This document shows, piece by piece, positions 47,149 to 59,100 of a stretch of DNA of 64,000 bases; the first letter of the stretch is position 1; every line of letters starts with the position of its first letter. Position numbers and translations under genes: made by a program. Below the pieces are notes generated by a model. It was not told the DNA's origin. It worked only from the letters and a program-made list of their open reading frames with translations, and searched no databases. Origin of the DNA: Larimichthys crocea (taxonomy: Eukaryota; Chordata; Actinopteri; Sciaenidae); contig NC_040027.1 in NCBI RefSeq assembly GCF_000972845.2, forward strand, positions 13,383,760 to 13,447,759, written 5' to 3'.

Positions 47149-50100
47149 GTGTGACACACTGGTCCCATTGTCTTTCTCTGCCATCCGCATTTCGTCCTGT
47201 ATTGTATCATATCATAACGTAATCCCTGAACAAATCCTACCGTACAAGGAAGTCCACTCACCATTTATCTCTCCACAAGGACGCGGCTGTGAGTCGCACT
47301 CATTGTGTTTTTATTCTCAAAAGACGTGTCTATTATAGGAAATGGAAACAAGGATGCATTATTGTCTGTGTCTGTTTGATTACTCAAGCTTCTGCAGGGC
47401 GACTTAAAGGCCCTGAAAACATCTTCTACTGAATCAGCTTGTTACTGTGAGCGATGGAGTCTCTTTACGTAAAGAACAATTTTCTGCAAGAGTTAGACGT
47501 TTTTAAGTCATCTGAGAGTTTTCTGTGTTTCTGTTTGTGTCGTTTTCTCACTGGTTTGAACCACTGACAGTATAAAGAATGGGAATGTTTGTAGTCCTGC
47601 CTCTTCCTACTCCTGGCCAATTTAAAACTGGCAAAGACGTGGACCTGAAGGGGGCTGAATGACGCCTCACACAAGCTGTCATTCAAAGTGTCCACACTCT
47701 TAATTATACATAACTTTAAGGCTTAATATAATTTGAACAAGTTAGTTCTATATAAATTCACCCTCAGTACAGTTGTCATGAACGGGGAAATCAGCTATAG
47801 AGACCAAAACTGTTTTTTGTACCAGGCTGTAAACATGTTTATTTCTGCTGTTGTTGGACATTTGAACATGGGGACTTATGAAGACTCATTCTGTAGCCAG
47901 CGTCAAGTGGACATTTGAGGAATTGCAGTTTTTAGGCACTGCCACTCACTAGGCTTCAATTCATAGTGACGCCAACAGATGTACCCAATATGTTGTCCGC
48001 CCCATTCATATCAATGAGTGTAGATAAACAGAACACAACAGTCTTGGTCATGACGTCTTTACTACAACACGGCTGCTATGGCAGGAGTGACAAAACTCAC
48101 GCTGAAGTGAGCTGTAGTTCATTTTAAAGGAAAATGGCTGACTTGAGATGCTGTTTGAGACAATCTGTTACTTCTATTAGCTCTGTTACTATAGCTGGCT
48201 GAAAATACAGGACTTTAAAATGGGGGAAAGGGAAGTAAACACTGGATAGATTAAAGCAGGACTAAAGGATCTGGGTCCTATTGTTCATCTTTCAGTCCTG
48301 TGGGACTCTCTCTTCCTTCTGCTCGTCTATGCTGAAGGACTCAGTTTGTCTCAAATAGCATCTCCAGTCAGTCATTTCACAGGGCCACAATAACAAGCCT
48401 GTGTCTGATTTAGCATACAGCAATGACGGTGCTTCATTACAGAAAAACCCAAAGCTTCAACTGCACTCCAGTTTCTCGTTCTCCAGCTGCAGTGTACACG
48501 TTGTATAGAAAGTCCCTATGTTTGACTGCGGCTTAATCTGTGCCTGAACGAGGATCAGGAAGCTGTCAGAACCTGCTTCCCTCTACAGGTGTGGTCTCTT
48601 TACAGACAGCACAAGGGAGCAGCTTGATTTATTTTGCATGCGGTGACTAATGTGAGATTGTTGGCTGTACAATAACGTCATTAGGACGAGGGGAAGGAGG
48701 AGTGGCGGTGTCACACACTCCGCACAGAGAGCAGATAGGTGTGGTTATCTGTGGGAAAGCATCTTGTCGTCTTTGCACATGCCTCGACAAAACTACCGTG
48801 CTCTGCTCCGTGTCTCCACTTGTCAGAGTCTGCAGATATTTTTGCATTTTAAATGTCACTTTTGTCAAACTTCAAAAACAAAAGCAGGGTGTGAGCGAAA
48901 GTTAAATTGCACGTCTTATGCTAAATTTGTTTAACGCCTGCCAACACTAACTACTGCTTACTTTCAAACACTGTAATTGTCGACACATTGTGTTGCTATT
49001 GTTGTGCTTCGCTCACCAGTGTTGTAGTACTCGAGATTGGTCTTGGTCTTGAGACCATTCTCAAGAACACTTTTTTTTTAAAGGTCTCATCTTGATCTCA
49101 GCCAAAGAGGACTCTGGATTTAATTTCAAGACCACAAGTGCAGAGATTTATTTGTTAACCGTCTGGGAGGAGACATCAGACAAATCTACTGGATTAAAAT
49201 TAATTCATCTGCAAAACAGTTTCCAAAAAAAACACAGAGATTTGTAAATACTTAAAGACAGCGCTTAACGAGGTGACTCATTGTCATCGCCCAAAGAATT
49301 TCCGTGAATATTAGCTACCTAAGGATAAGACTTTATTGATCTCACAGCCGGGAAATTTACTGGTTATAGCCGCATACAATATACAAGGTGGATCAGAAAA
49401 ATACTCAGCAGCCGTCCTCCATCTTATTGCAGAGAGATCTTACGTTCTCCAAGATAACAGACAGCACATGTAGTTTGTACTGTCTCTAGATCCAGCTCTG
49501 CATCCCCGTCTTCTTCTCCTCACTTCAGCATGGATCTCTGTTTATATACGATCTGGTCTTGGTCTTGGTCAAGACTTTGTCTCAGTTCAGTTGGTCTTGA
49601 CTACAACTCTGTTTGTCGCTCAGTGTAGTGAATCCAAAAGCTGCAATTTGTTTAAATGTGGCAACTTTTAAGTCGAGTTGTTGTTAGTAACATGTCACTG
49701 AACAGTTTATGGACAGCCTTCGTCCTGAAAGCTCGTTTACTGAGATCAAGACAACACATGTTGACCAGTGTAACTATAATTCAGATAATTTGAAACACCA
49801 GCAACTCTCCCATGTTGCCTTATTGTGTCTAGCTCTCTAATTGAGTGCATATTGGTTTTAATTCCTCATCAGGACCCCCGTGGTCTGGTTTGCCTTCCCT
49901 CGAGGTATTTTCTGTGCATGCGACCAACAGCAGAGTGAATCATTAAACTTTACAGCGTGAAGCTCGAGGTGTGTCGTGGCGTTTGGTTTCCCCCTTCTGG
50001 CATTGTTACAGAAGTGCCAGATTTTGAAACTTACAGTGCGAGCATTCAGGCAGTAGCTTACATTTACCGGTCTTTGTTTTTCCTGAATAAGCCTACGTAG

Positions 50101-53100
50101 TATGTTTGGAATGCCGCACACTGAATTCTTGTCGTAAGTAGATTTCTTAAAATTGTTTTGAGCCTCAGCTGAGGAAATCATTGTTTAGAGGGTTCATTGT
50201 GGCCCTGTCTTAATTGCGCCCTTTGTTTTCTCTTTGGTTTGTCCCGTTGCCAAAGTGAGTTGACAGAGAGTCATTGAAGTAGATGTCACAAGCTTAATGG
50301 GGAAGATTTTAATCAAATCCAAGAGTTGCATTTATAGTCTTACCGTTACAACCCGGCACCACAATGCTGAGGTGAAAATGAGTTTGACACCGCCACTTTA
50401 AGTAATCGACAGGTTGTTGGTGAATTTATAGCAGCTCTGTGAGACACTGATTCGCCCATGAACTTGAACATGGATGCTGTTCAAGACACAGGATGTGCAG
50501 GACTTTGTTACGGTGATGTTGTTCAGACCCTCACCCCACAGACGAAAGGTTTCCAGGTGTTTCTGGGTTCGTGGGTCAGCGCAGACAGACAGCCGATGAC
50601 TTGACAGCTGGTATGCCACTCAGCCCAGGAATGTGCTGGTCATTACACGCTGCTCACGGTTCACCTCTCTCACCCGAAACATGACTGGTTTGATTGTAGG
50701 GTCTGCTGAAGAGGGCCTTTGTCAGACCCTCAGGGACCGACTGGAATCCACCGGCTCACCTGCAAAGTGCAGGCTGGGTGGATACAACCTCAGCATTTTA
50801 CTGCCCTGTACTGTACGTGACGCTGTACTTCAGTTTGCCAGATGTTGTCCAACAGTTAAAGCATCCAACTGTCCAAGCCACTCATTGAATGTCACACCAT
50901 GTCAAATCCAAACGTGTTAGATATATTTAATGCGAGAGGAATTTGTTAAACTAGTGTCTTGTTTCGAATCTATGCTACAATTGATCAATGTAAATTTAAT
51001 TGCCTTCCTATCAGCTTTGCTAATCTTCTTCCTTGTCGACAAGACCTCTTTCTGGTCTGCAAGACCACATTTTAATAAGAAAAGCACTTGTTTGTCACTC
51101 AAGCATTAGTGTTTTTGCCCATTTACATAATTAAGGATGTCTATGTTGTGATGACTATAATAGGTCCAGCTGTTAAAGTTAAATAAAGTAAAAAAATGGA
51201 GCCGTAGTGCTCAAACAAGCCACCTGTAATTGTAACTACCTGTCAGTCAAAGTGTCCACACTCTCAACTTATGGACTTATGGAGACTGACTCGTTCTGTA
51301 ACCAGTCTCAGGTGGACGTTTGAGGAACTGCAGTTTTTGGTACTTCACAGCCACGGATGTTACCGCTTAGATTAGATTAGATATACTTTATTCATCCCAC
51401 CACGGGGAAATTCACTTGTGACAGCAGCAAGATATAGAAACAAAAGTAGAGGAGGCCAAAATAAAGGAGACACAATAAACAGACAGAAATTAAACAGACA
51501 GAGATATCTAAACTACACAATGACCACAATAAAGTAATCAACCTTCAAAAACAGATAAGTACTGAGGATAAGTGTGGCATGATATATAAAGAGTATTGTA
51601 GTGTAAAGTGACCATAGTGTAAGTAATCTTGCAAAGAAGTAACCATATAACTAGCATTACAAAGGGTCATACCACATTCTAAGAAGAAAAACACCTGTCT
51701 GTTAGTATTTTATCTCCATTTACACTGCTGTTGTTATCAATGTTGAGACAACTATAATCTGTACAGCTGTAAAGTTAAAATGACAACAGTATTCTGGATT
51801 ATTATGACAATGCCAAGTGGCAAATATTCAGTTTTACATAAGAAAGATGTTGCAGACAACATTTTATTTTGGTACTATTTGGAAATTAAAGTCCTTCATG
51901 TGCCACTTAATTCAAACAGCACAGCAGCTGCTATATAGTTAATTATGTCCTAAACAGAACCAGATCCTAAGATGAGTGGTTATGTTTGAGCTTTTTATCG
52001 TGGAAGTCATTGGAAAACGTGAGAATCCATCCTGTGTAGTTGACAAGAAACAACATCTCAAAGCAAGTTTGAAAGGAAGAAATGTTATTTTTTTTCCATT
52101 TTTGTGTAGGTTTCAACAAATAGGAAGCATTTTTGTAATTTTTCGGACCATCTTGCCAAAGAACAGCCGTTGAAACTTATCCAGCTGGCTAACATCGACA
52201 CAAACGTTGATTAAAGTGCCTATTAGGACCACACACATGAGCATGAATGTTGTAAAAACAAGTACAAGTGCAACATAACGTGCTGCAGTCACGTAAATTG
52301 TGTTGCTGTGTTGCTGTGTTGCTGCTTGGGCAGTTGCAGTGCTCATTACCCCGAGCCTTTCAGGAAACCTGCTGCCCTTTCCACCCTAAAGAGCAACCTG
52401 TTGCCATAGTAATGGTAGAAATGCATGTCCGTCGCACACACACAAGAGGGGAGATGGGAAGAGAAGAGTCCGGCATTTCATCCTATCATTAGCATATTAG
52501 CCCCCTTGGAGCCAATGAGACGAGGCAAGGTAGGGGAATACTCCAAGGGGACTGGCTGTGACAATAGCCCTCCTCCTCCTCCTTCTTCTTCTTCTCTTCA
52601 GCTCCTTCCACCCCCTCTTTAGGGGTAAAACCCCCGTAATCCTGAAGCAAATCTGCCCTCGGTGTAAACTAACTCAGCCCAGAGAAGTTTTTAATCATGG
52701 ATACTCTGTGTTGAATGTTTCTGTTGGTGTGTGTTTGGGGGTATCAGTGGTTGGACTTGGTGCGATGATGCTCAGCGGCCCGCTCGCCGCGCGTCTCTTT
52801 TATTTTGGCTTGTCTTTTGAAGTGTCTGAGGAATGTGGTGCCTGACCAGCACGCAACTGGTGCGACTGGTCCAAACTGAGCTCCAGTTTAATATAATTGT
52901 ACTAGCTTTCGGATTACACACTCCTTGTTCCGTCATCTAGATGTTTGGTGAGTCAAAACGAACATTATTTTATAGTTTTTCATCACGTTTTTTTGTGCTT
53001 TACACTTTGACTTCTGTGCCACAGTTTCAGCCTTTTGTCTTGTTATACGTCAGAGACATGTTGGAGCTCCTTCCTTGCTTGGTTTTATGACCCTAATACT

Positions 53101-56100
53101 CTGTTATTGTTCTGATTGTTCTTGTCTTATCAGTGTTGTATGAGGTCACCCCATCATTTAGGTTAAGCCACGATCAGCTTAGCTTTTACAAACCAAATTA
53201 ATCTTTGAGGGCTTAAAGATAAAACAGAATCATCTGTGAATAAAGTGTCATTAATTAAACGTCCTGAAGTTTAAGTTAAATTTGTACACGTGAGTTGTTC
53301 GAATCTGGACTGGTTGGTACCGGATACATTCGAAGTGAGACGAGGGGGCTTCAAAACTGATCACCCTGCCCCCCATTTCCAGCCAACTAATTCACTTTCC
53401 TAGCATATCTGTGCCGGCCCAGCTGTAGCCCTGACGATAGGCCTAATAAAACCAGCCTCATTTGCATACCAATAGCAGGCGCCATGTGTGGCTAGCTGCT
53501 CGTGCCCTAGAAACACGGACTGTGAGGAGACGAGGAAGACCGAGCTCCATGTTGGCTTCTCTTTGTCCTCTGAACACGCCTTAACTTCCACGAGTCTAAT
53601 CCACGAGTCATTTTGTGATGATAACGAATCATCCAACTTTGTTAAGCTTAAATAAATCTCTGTGATAATCTGTAAAATTGTAGCGCAAGGTGCAAATTTA
53701 AGTTTTTCACCCTGCAGTTTGTTTTCAGCTCTCCATCTGAAGGAAGCTGTTGTTTGGACCTCTTGTCATCAAATCATTGAAGGCTTTTAAGACAAGGTGA
53801 CTGAGGGGACGGGACCTCTTGACCTCATGGCTCTTGTAGGGCAAGTCTTAAGTCCAATGAGAGCAAAGCTTTGTCTAAAATTCTTGACCAGTATAACACC
53901 AAAGATTCGCAGCTCCCTCCCAGTAAAACCAGCCACCTAAGCAAATGTTTTCAAAGTGTTAGATTGTGTTTTTCTTAGTTTATGGACTCATTTTGATACA
54001 CCTGTTTTCAGTTCAAGCCTCCCCAAATTTAAGAATCGCACACGTGCAGCTACACTAACATCACTGTCACATGATGCTGAAGTTTTGAGCCCCGTCGACG
54101 GTAGACGACAGCTTGGATTGAGGGGTGATGTGGCTGATCTGATTGTGTAAGAGATCCTCTATTCTGTTAAGCCCCCACCGCCCTGCCCCATGCTGGGCTT
54201 ATGTTCCCCCCCTGGGACCATATGGCAAAGTCTGAGCAGCTACATTACTGTTCAGATGAGAGAAATTAAAACTGTGTCTATAGATCGACAGATACTTTAT
54301 TGATCTCGAGGGAAATTAAAACATGCACTCAAATTAATCTATGCTACATACATGAAAACATAGTAAATGCATGTTAAAGTCAACCTGTAACCTAAATCAG
54401 AATTTAAATTAAACATGTGCAAATAAATTAAACGTGTGTTAAGATCTTTATAAAAGACAAAAAACTCCTGTTTACACTTTGTTTAAAACAACACTGTGCA
54501 TATAAAGTATCACTTCAATACATGATTATACCTGTTAGAACATTTATATATTTTATTTTAGTATATTTTATATTTCTATATTGTTCTTTTGTACCTAAAA
54601 TGTTATATTATAGTATTTTACTCTCCGGCTTATTTTTATTCTTACGTGTAGTGCTGTTACACTGTTTTAGTGCTCTTAATGCTGAGCTGACCTCGTGTTA
54701 ACTTACCCATGACAAATTACCCTGAAACTTGAAAAGTAAAAAATAGAAATAAAGTTTTTAAAGAAATAAGAAATAGAGACCATATACAGTAAAGTTAGGC
54801 TGCAGACAATGAATAAAAGTTGCTGCATTTAGTACAGTAACAGTGTCCATCAGTAATCAGTGTCAGTTTGTCCTCTGTGAGTTTTTTAGTCTATTTGTGG
54901 AGCAGCATTGGGACAGCAGTCTTGAATTGTTTGACATAAACGGTGTTTTCTCATGTTTAACTTCATTGACTGTGTGATGTTAGATAGACCAGTAGAGGGG
55001 GCTGTAACACCGTGTACCAGCTGACATTTACACTCCTGTAGACTGCACATTACTGTCCTTGGATCAGAGAGACCTCCTCAGTGCTCAGGGTTTTCTGCAG
55101 TGCACAAACTCAAACTCAGGTGGTCTTTGTCCTGTCAATTGTGTGTGTTTGTGTGTGTGTGTGTTCCTCCCCTCCCGTTGCTGCCCAGGAATATGAAAAT
55201 GGTGGATATTGTAACTCAGAAAATGCCCTCAGAGAATGACGTGCATGTGGCGAGAAGCTTTCTCACGAAGATTTTGCGAAGTTCAATGAGGTACGGTCCA
55301 GTCATCGTAATCAAAGTAGTACCTATTCCCTTTTCTCTGTTTCACTCCCTGTGCTCATGATCGTGTTAATCATTTGTCCAGTAATATCATCGTCACTCCT
55401 CACACCATGGTTTATTACTCGTTGGCATATCTCTTGTGGTTCATGTCATTTAGATGTATCCCATTTGTACCGCATGCAAAGCACTCTCCACGTGTATGTT
55501 TTTGTGTCTGTATCGACGAGGAAATTAAATTAAATGTTTTGTCCACCTTTTCCTGACATGCAATTCAGAAAGAATCGCTTTAAAGGGTATGTTTCACACG
55601 CATGACAACTGTTGTTGATTAAACAGACTTAGATTCAAAAACAGTTTCCATCTAAATGTTTGAATAAATCAAAAGTGTTGCCTCGATTATAGAAGCACTG
55701 AAACAAGTTTATTTGTTGAGTTGCACTACAGCGGTATTTGCAGGAACATACTGTTTTCCATAAGAGGCCGGTCTCTAATCCAGCCTGTGTTTTTTTGCCC
55801 TCTCTCTGCAGGAGGAATGAGCCCATAAGCAGGCCTCACTCCTGGCACTCCACCAAGTTCAACGAAAGCCAATCAGAGACTGCCAAAACGCAGTCTCCAC
55901 CCACGCCAGTCTGGCAAACCAGATATGATGCAAGGTACCTCTTTTGATCCTGGGTTGTTCAGCTACAGATTTCTTCTTTTTGTTCAATTAAACAGTTCTG
56001 TCTGCTAAAAACCTAATAAAAATATATATTTTTTTGGTTTTCCATATGTTTATATACACATAGAATTTGCATTTGATAGGCCTACAGGTGCATTCAGACA

Positions 56101-59100
56101 TCCAACGTTTTTCCATTTCTTTGAGTTGGAGTAGTCCGAAAACACAATGCCACGCTGCAGCCGCTGATCAGACGGTCAAACCTCCACAGTCAGCCTGAAA
56201 TGTCTCTGAAACTGAGACTATCCAGGTGGATTCATGGACTAAACTCTGACACTCTACCTGTTGTGCTCTGGCTTTGTTTATTTAATGTACCCAGCTTCTA
56301 AATCTGAGTCTGGCTCGCTGCAAAATAGCGACACACAGAAGTTTCCAGTAGTTGTGGTTGAGCGACATAGACGGTGAATGAGAGTGAGCGAGCACCGGCT
56401 AATCGGCTAAATAAAAAGTTATCTCTTGATTGTTTCACGGCAATACACACACTCACCACCACACAACCCTGCAGATGATGTCTGAATGCAGCCTTAAACT
56501 GTCTTTGCTAATGTTGTGGCCAAAACATTGAAAATTAATTGGATCTATAAGTGACTACCATGAATCCACCGTGCAGAATTATATACCACAGTTCATAACT
56601 TGATTAACAACAGCAGTCTTTAGGTGAACGACCTGATGTGATATTTGTATTTTCATACTTTGCTTTGACCTCCAGCTCGTCCTCGACTGACCTCTCCTCT
56701 GGCTGGGAGCAGACGAACCTGCGCAGAGCGTCCGACCAGTTCAGCTCTCTCGGCAGCATGGACAGTCTAGAGCATGTTTCACATCAGTACCCGGCCGGTC
56801 AGCTGTCGCCTGCCAAGTCCAACAACAGCATGGAGCATCTCAGTGGAGGGAAAAGAGACTCGGCCTACAGCTCCTTCTCCACCAGCTCTGGCACACCGGA
56901 CTACACCCTCTCAAAGAGCAACGCTGCCTCGACGGAGAACATGCTCTACAAATTCAATCAGTGGGATGCCGGAGGAAAACACAACAATGGCAGGAACAGC
57001 CAGAGTCTGATTGAGGGCGTCAGACAGGACGACAGGGTGGCGTACTTCCAGATGCCAGGCTGTGAGGCTCCACAGCCTGAGGACTTTGCTGGCTCTCGCC
57101 ATTCCACTTCAAGTAGAAGCAGCGCTGGACCTGTTTGGCATGTCCCAGAAAAAAAGAAGACCACTTCCCCGTCTCCTCCGCCTCCTCCTCCACCTACACG
57201 CAGCGACAGCTTTGCTGCAACTAAGGTACACGAAAGAGGGCTGGTTATAGCTCACCCCGAAGGACCTGAATCACATCGGCGTAGCCACAACATTTCCCCG
57301 AAGAACGACGGCGACGCTTTCTACTCTTCGTCCGATAAATCAAATCAGTTCAACTCAAACAAGCAGTACTCGCTGTCCAGCAGTGACGTCCGACAAGGCC
57401 AGCCCTACCATCAGAGACACCATAGTGACAAAAGCACTTTTTATTCTCAGCCCTGGGCTACATCCGTACCAAAGCCACAGAATGTTGGCGGCTACTATTG
57501 TAGCATGCAGGAACTGCCTACTAACGGTTCTGCACACCAGAACCAGAGAAGGAATTTAAGCACCTCCCTGTCGAACACAACCGCCGACCAAAACACCGAC
57601 AGCAGCGGACAAAGCCGATACTACTGTGTCACAACGTGTCAGCCACCGGAGGACAGGAAGAGCGTCGCAGGCGTAGACCTGGCCCAGGAGAACTCTCCGA
57701 GCCCACAGACTGTCACCAAAGTGAAGTATCACCTGCCCCAACACTCCTCACACATTAAAGACAGTAACGGATACAACAAGCACCAAGTTACTACTGTACT
57801 AGAAACCTCTCTGTCTAAGTCCAGCTGTGACGACAAGGGAAGCCAGCGAGGACACAACACGCAAAATAAAGAGTTTGTGAGTTATCCTTCAAGCAGACAG
57901 TCTGACCAGCGGAGGTCTATGCCGATTCAACTTCTACCCCAAGACGTCAGACATCACAGCCAAGCAAGCAACAAGATCTGCCCGCAGGCGAACCCGATGC
58001 TTCACTCTCTATCCATGGATGCCGCAGGACAAGAGGCAAGAGGCCTAAACTCTGAGGAGTCGCTCGAAAGCAAGCAGATGCGACGCAGTGACCGGTTTGC
58101 CACGACGTTAAGGAATGAAATCCAGATGAGGAAAGCTAAGCTGCAGAAAAGTAAGAGCGCAGCTGCTCTTCCTGGTACAGAGGGTGAGACCGAAGGCGAT
58201 CAGGAAATCTGGAAGTCGACCAATGAAAACACCACCCCGACCTCAGCGGACGGCTCCTTCACCAACACCTACAAAGGTAACCTGAGGGAAGCACAAGCAA
58301 GGGTGCTCAAGGCGACGTCTTTCAGGAGGAAAGACCTAGAGCCTGTCTTACTTGAGAATCCCGCGGCCGAGGCCTTACCTAACTACCCATCCTCAGCGCT
58401 GACCCGTAAAGACATTACCCCTCTGCCAACTGTCTCGGAGTCTGTGAGGAGTAAATCAGGACCTGTCAGTGGTCAAGTTACTCGGATCGGTGGTCGAAAG
58501 CGTTTTCCAGCAGAGAAGAAGGTCAGGTCTTTCTCTGAACCAGACAAAATCCACGAGGTTGGCGTGAATGAAGAAAATGCAAGCTCCTCTTTAGACCAGC
58601 AGAAGCTGTTTAAAGAAAGCGAGGAACCAGCTTACAGCTACACTGAAACCCAGACGGAGACCAAAGCAAGAAGTCTCGCCACGACCACCAAAACCGAGGA
58701 TGCAATAAAAGGCACCCGGAGCAGAGAAGACGCTGCACACAAGCAGTCCATCCTCGACCAGCAAAGACTGGGCACCTTCGCGGAGTATGAGGCAAAGTGG
58801 AATATACAGAAAACAGAAACAAGAGCCACCGGGCGGTACCGGTCAGCTGATAACATCCTGGATCCAGGACCGGAGGAGAGAACCAAGACTACCTGTTTGC
58901 ACGAGAGATCCCGATCATCTCCTTCAGCTGACATCTACGGACAGGTGAGGCATAGACTCGATACACTCTCTACACGGTTACCTGACTGAAAATCAGAGTT
59001 TAGGGAGGTGACTAAGGTCAGTTAGGACCGACTGAGACTTCTTCAGGGTCGTAGTTATGTTCAGGCACATCTGAACTCTGGTGTGGACCAAACAAGCGAA

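Larger units (their letters stand above)
46439..55188 (+). other. shroom2 intron 3 (8.7 kb)
   Basis: Intron after the PDZ exon. Includes an X-box (46533-46546), (GT)n near 47109-47143, family P copies at 47570 and 51190, a hAT-like element (49017-49611), ACTTTATT-type repeats (51370-51570 and 54285-54330) and a (CCT/CTT)n run near 52568-52600. No coding signal recognised. Confidence 0.6.

Noticed and set aside
50633..50920. 95-codon frame in shroom2 intron 3
   Set aside because: No recognised domain, no splice signals and no promoter; length is expected by chance.
57355..58934. Minus-strand and alternate-frame ORFs inside the large shroom2 exon
   Set aside because: Shadows of the 2269-nt coding exon, which alone matches SHROOM2.
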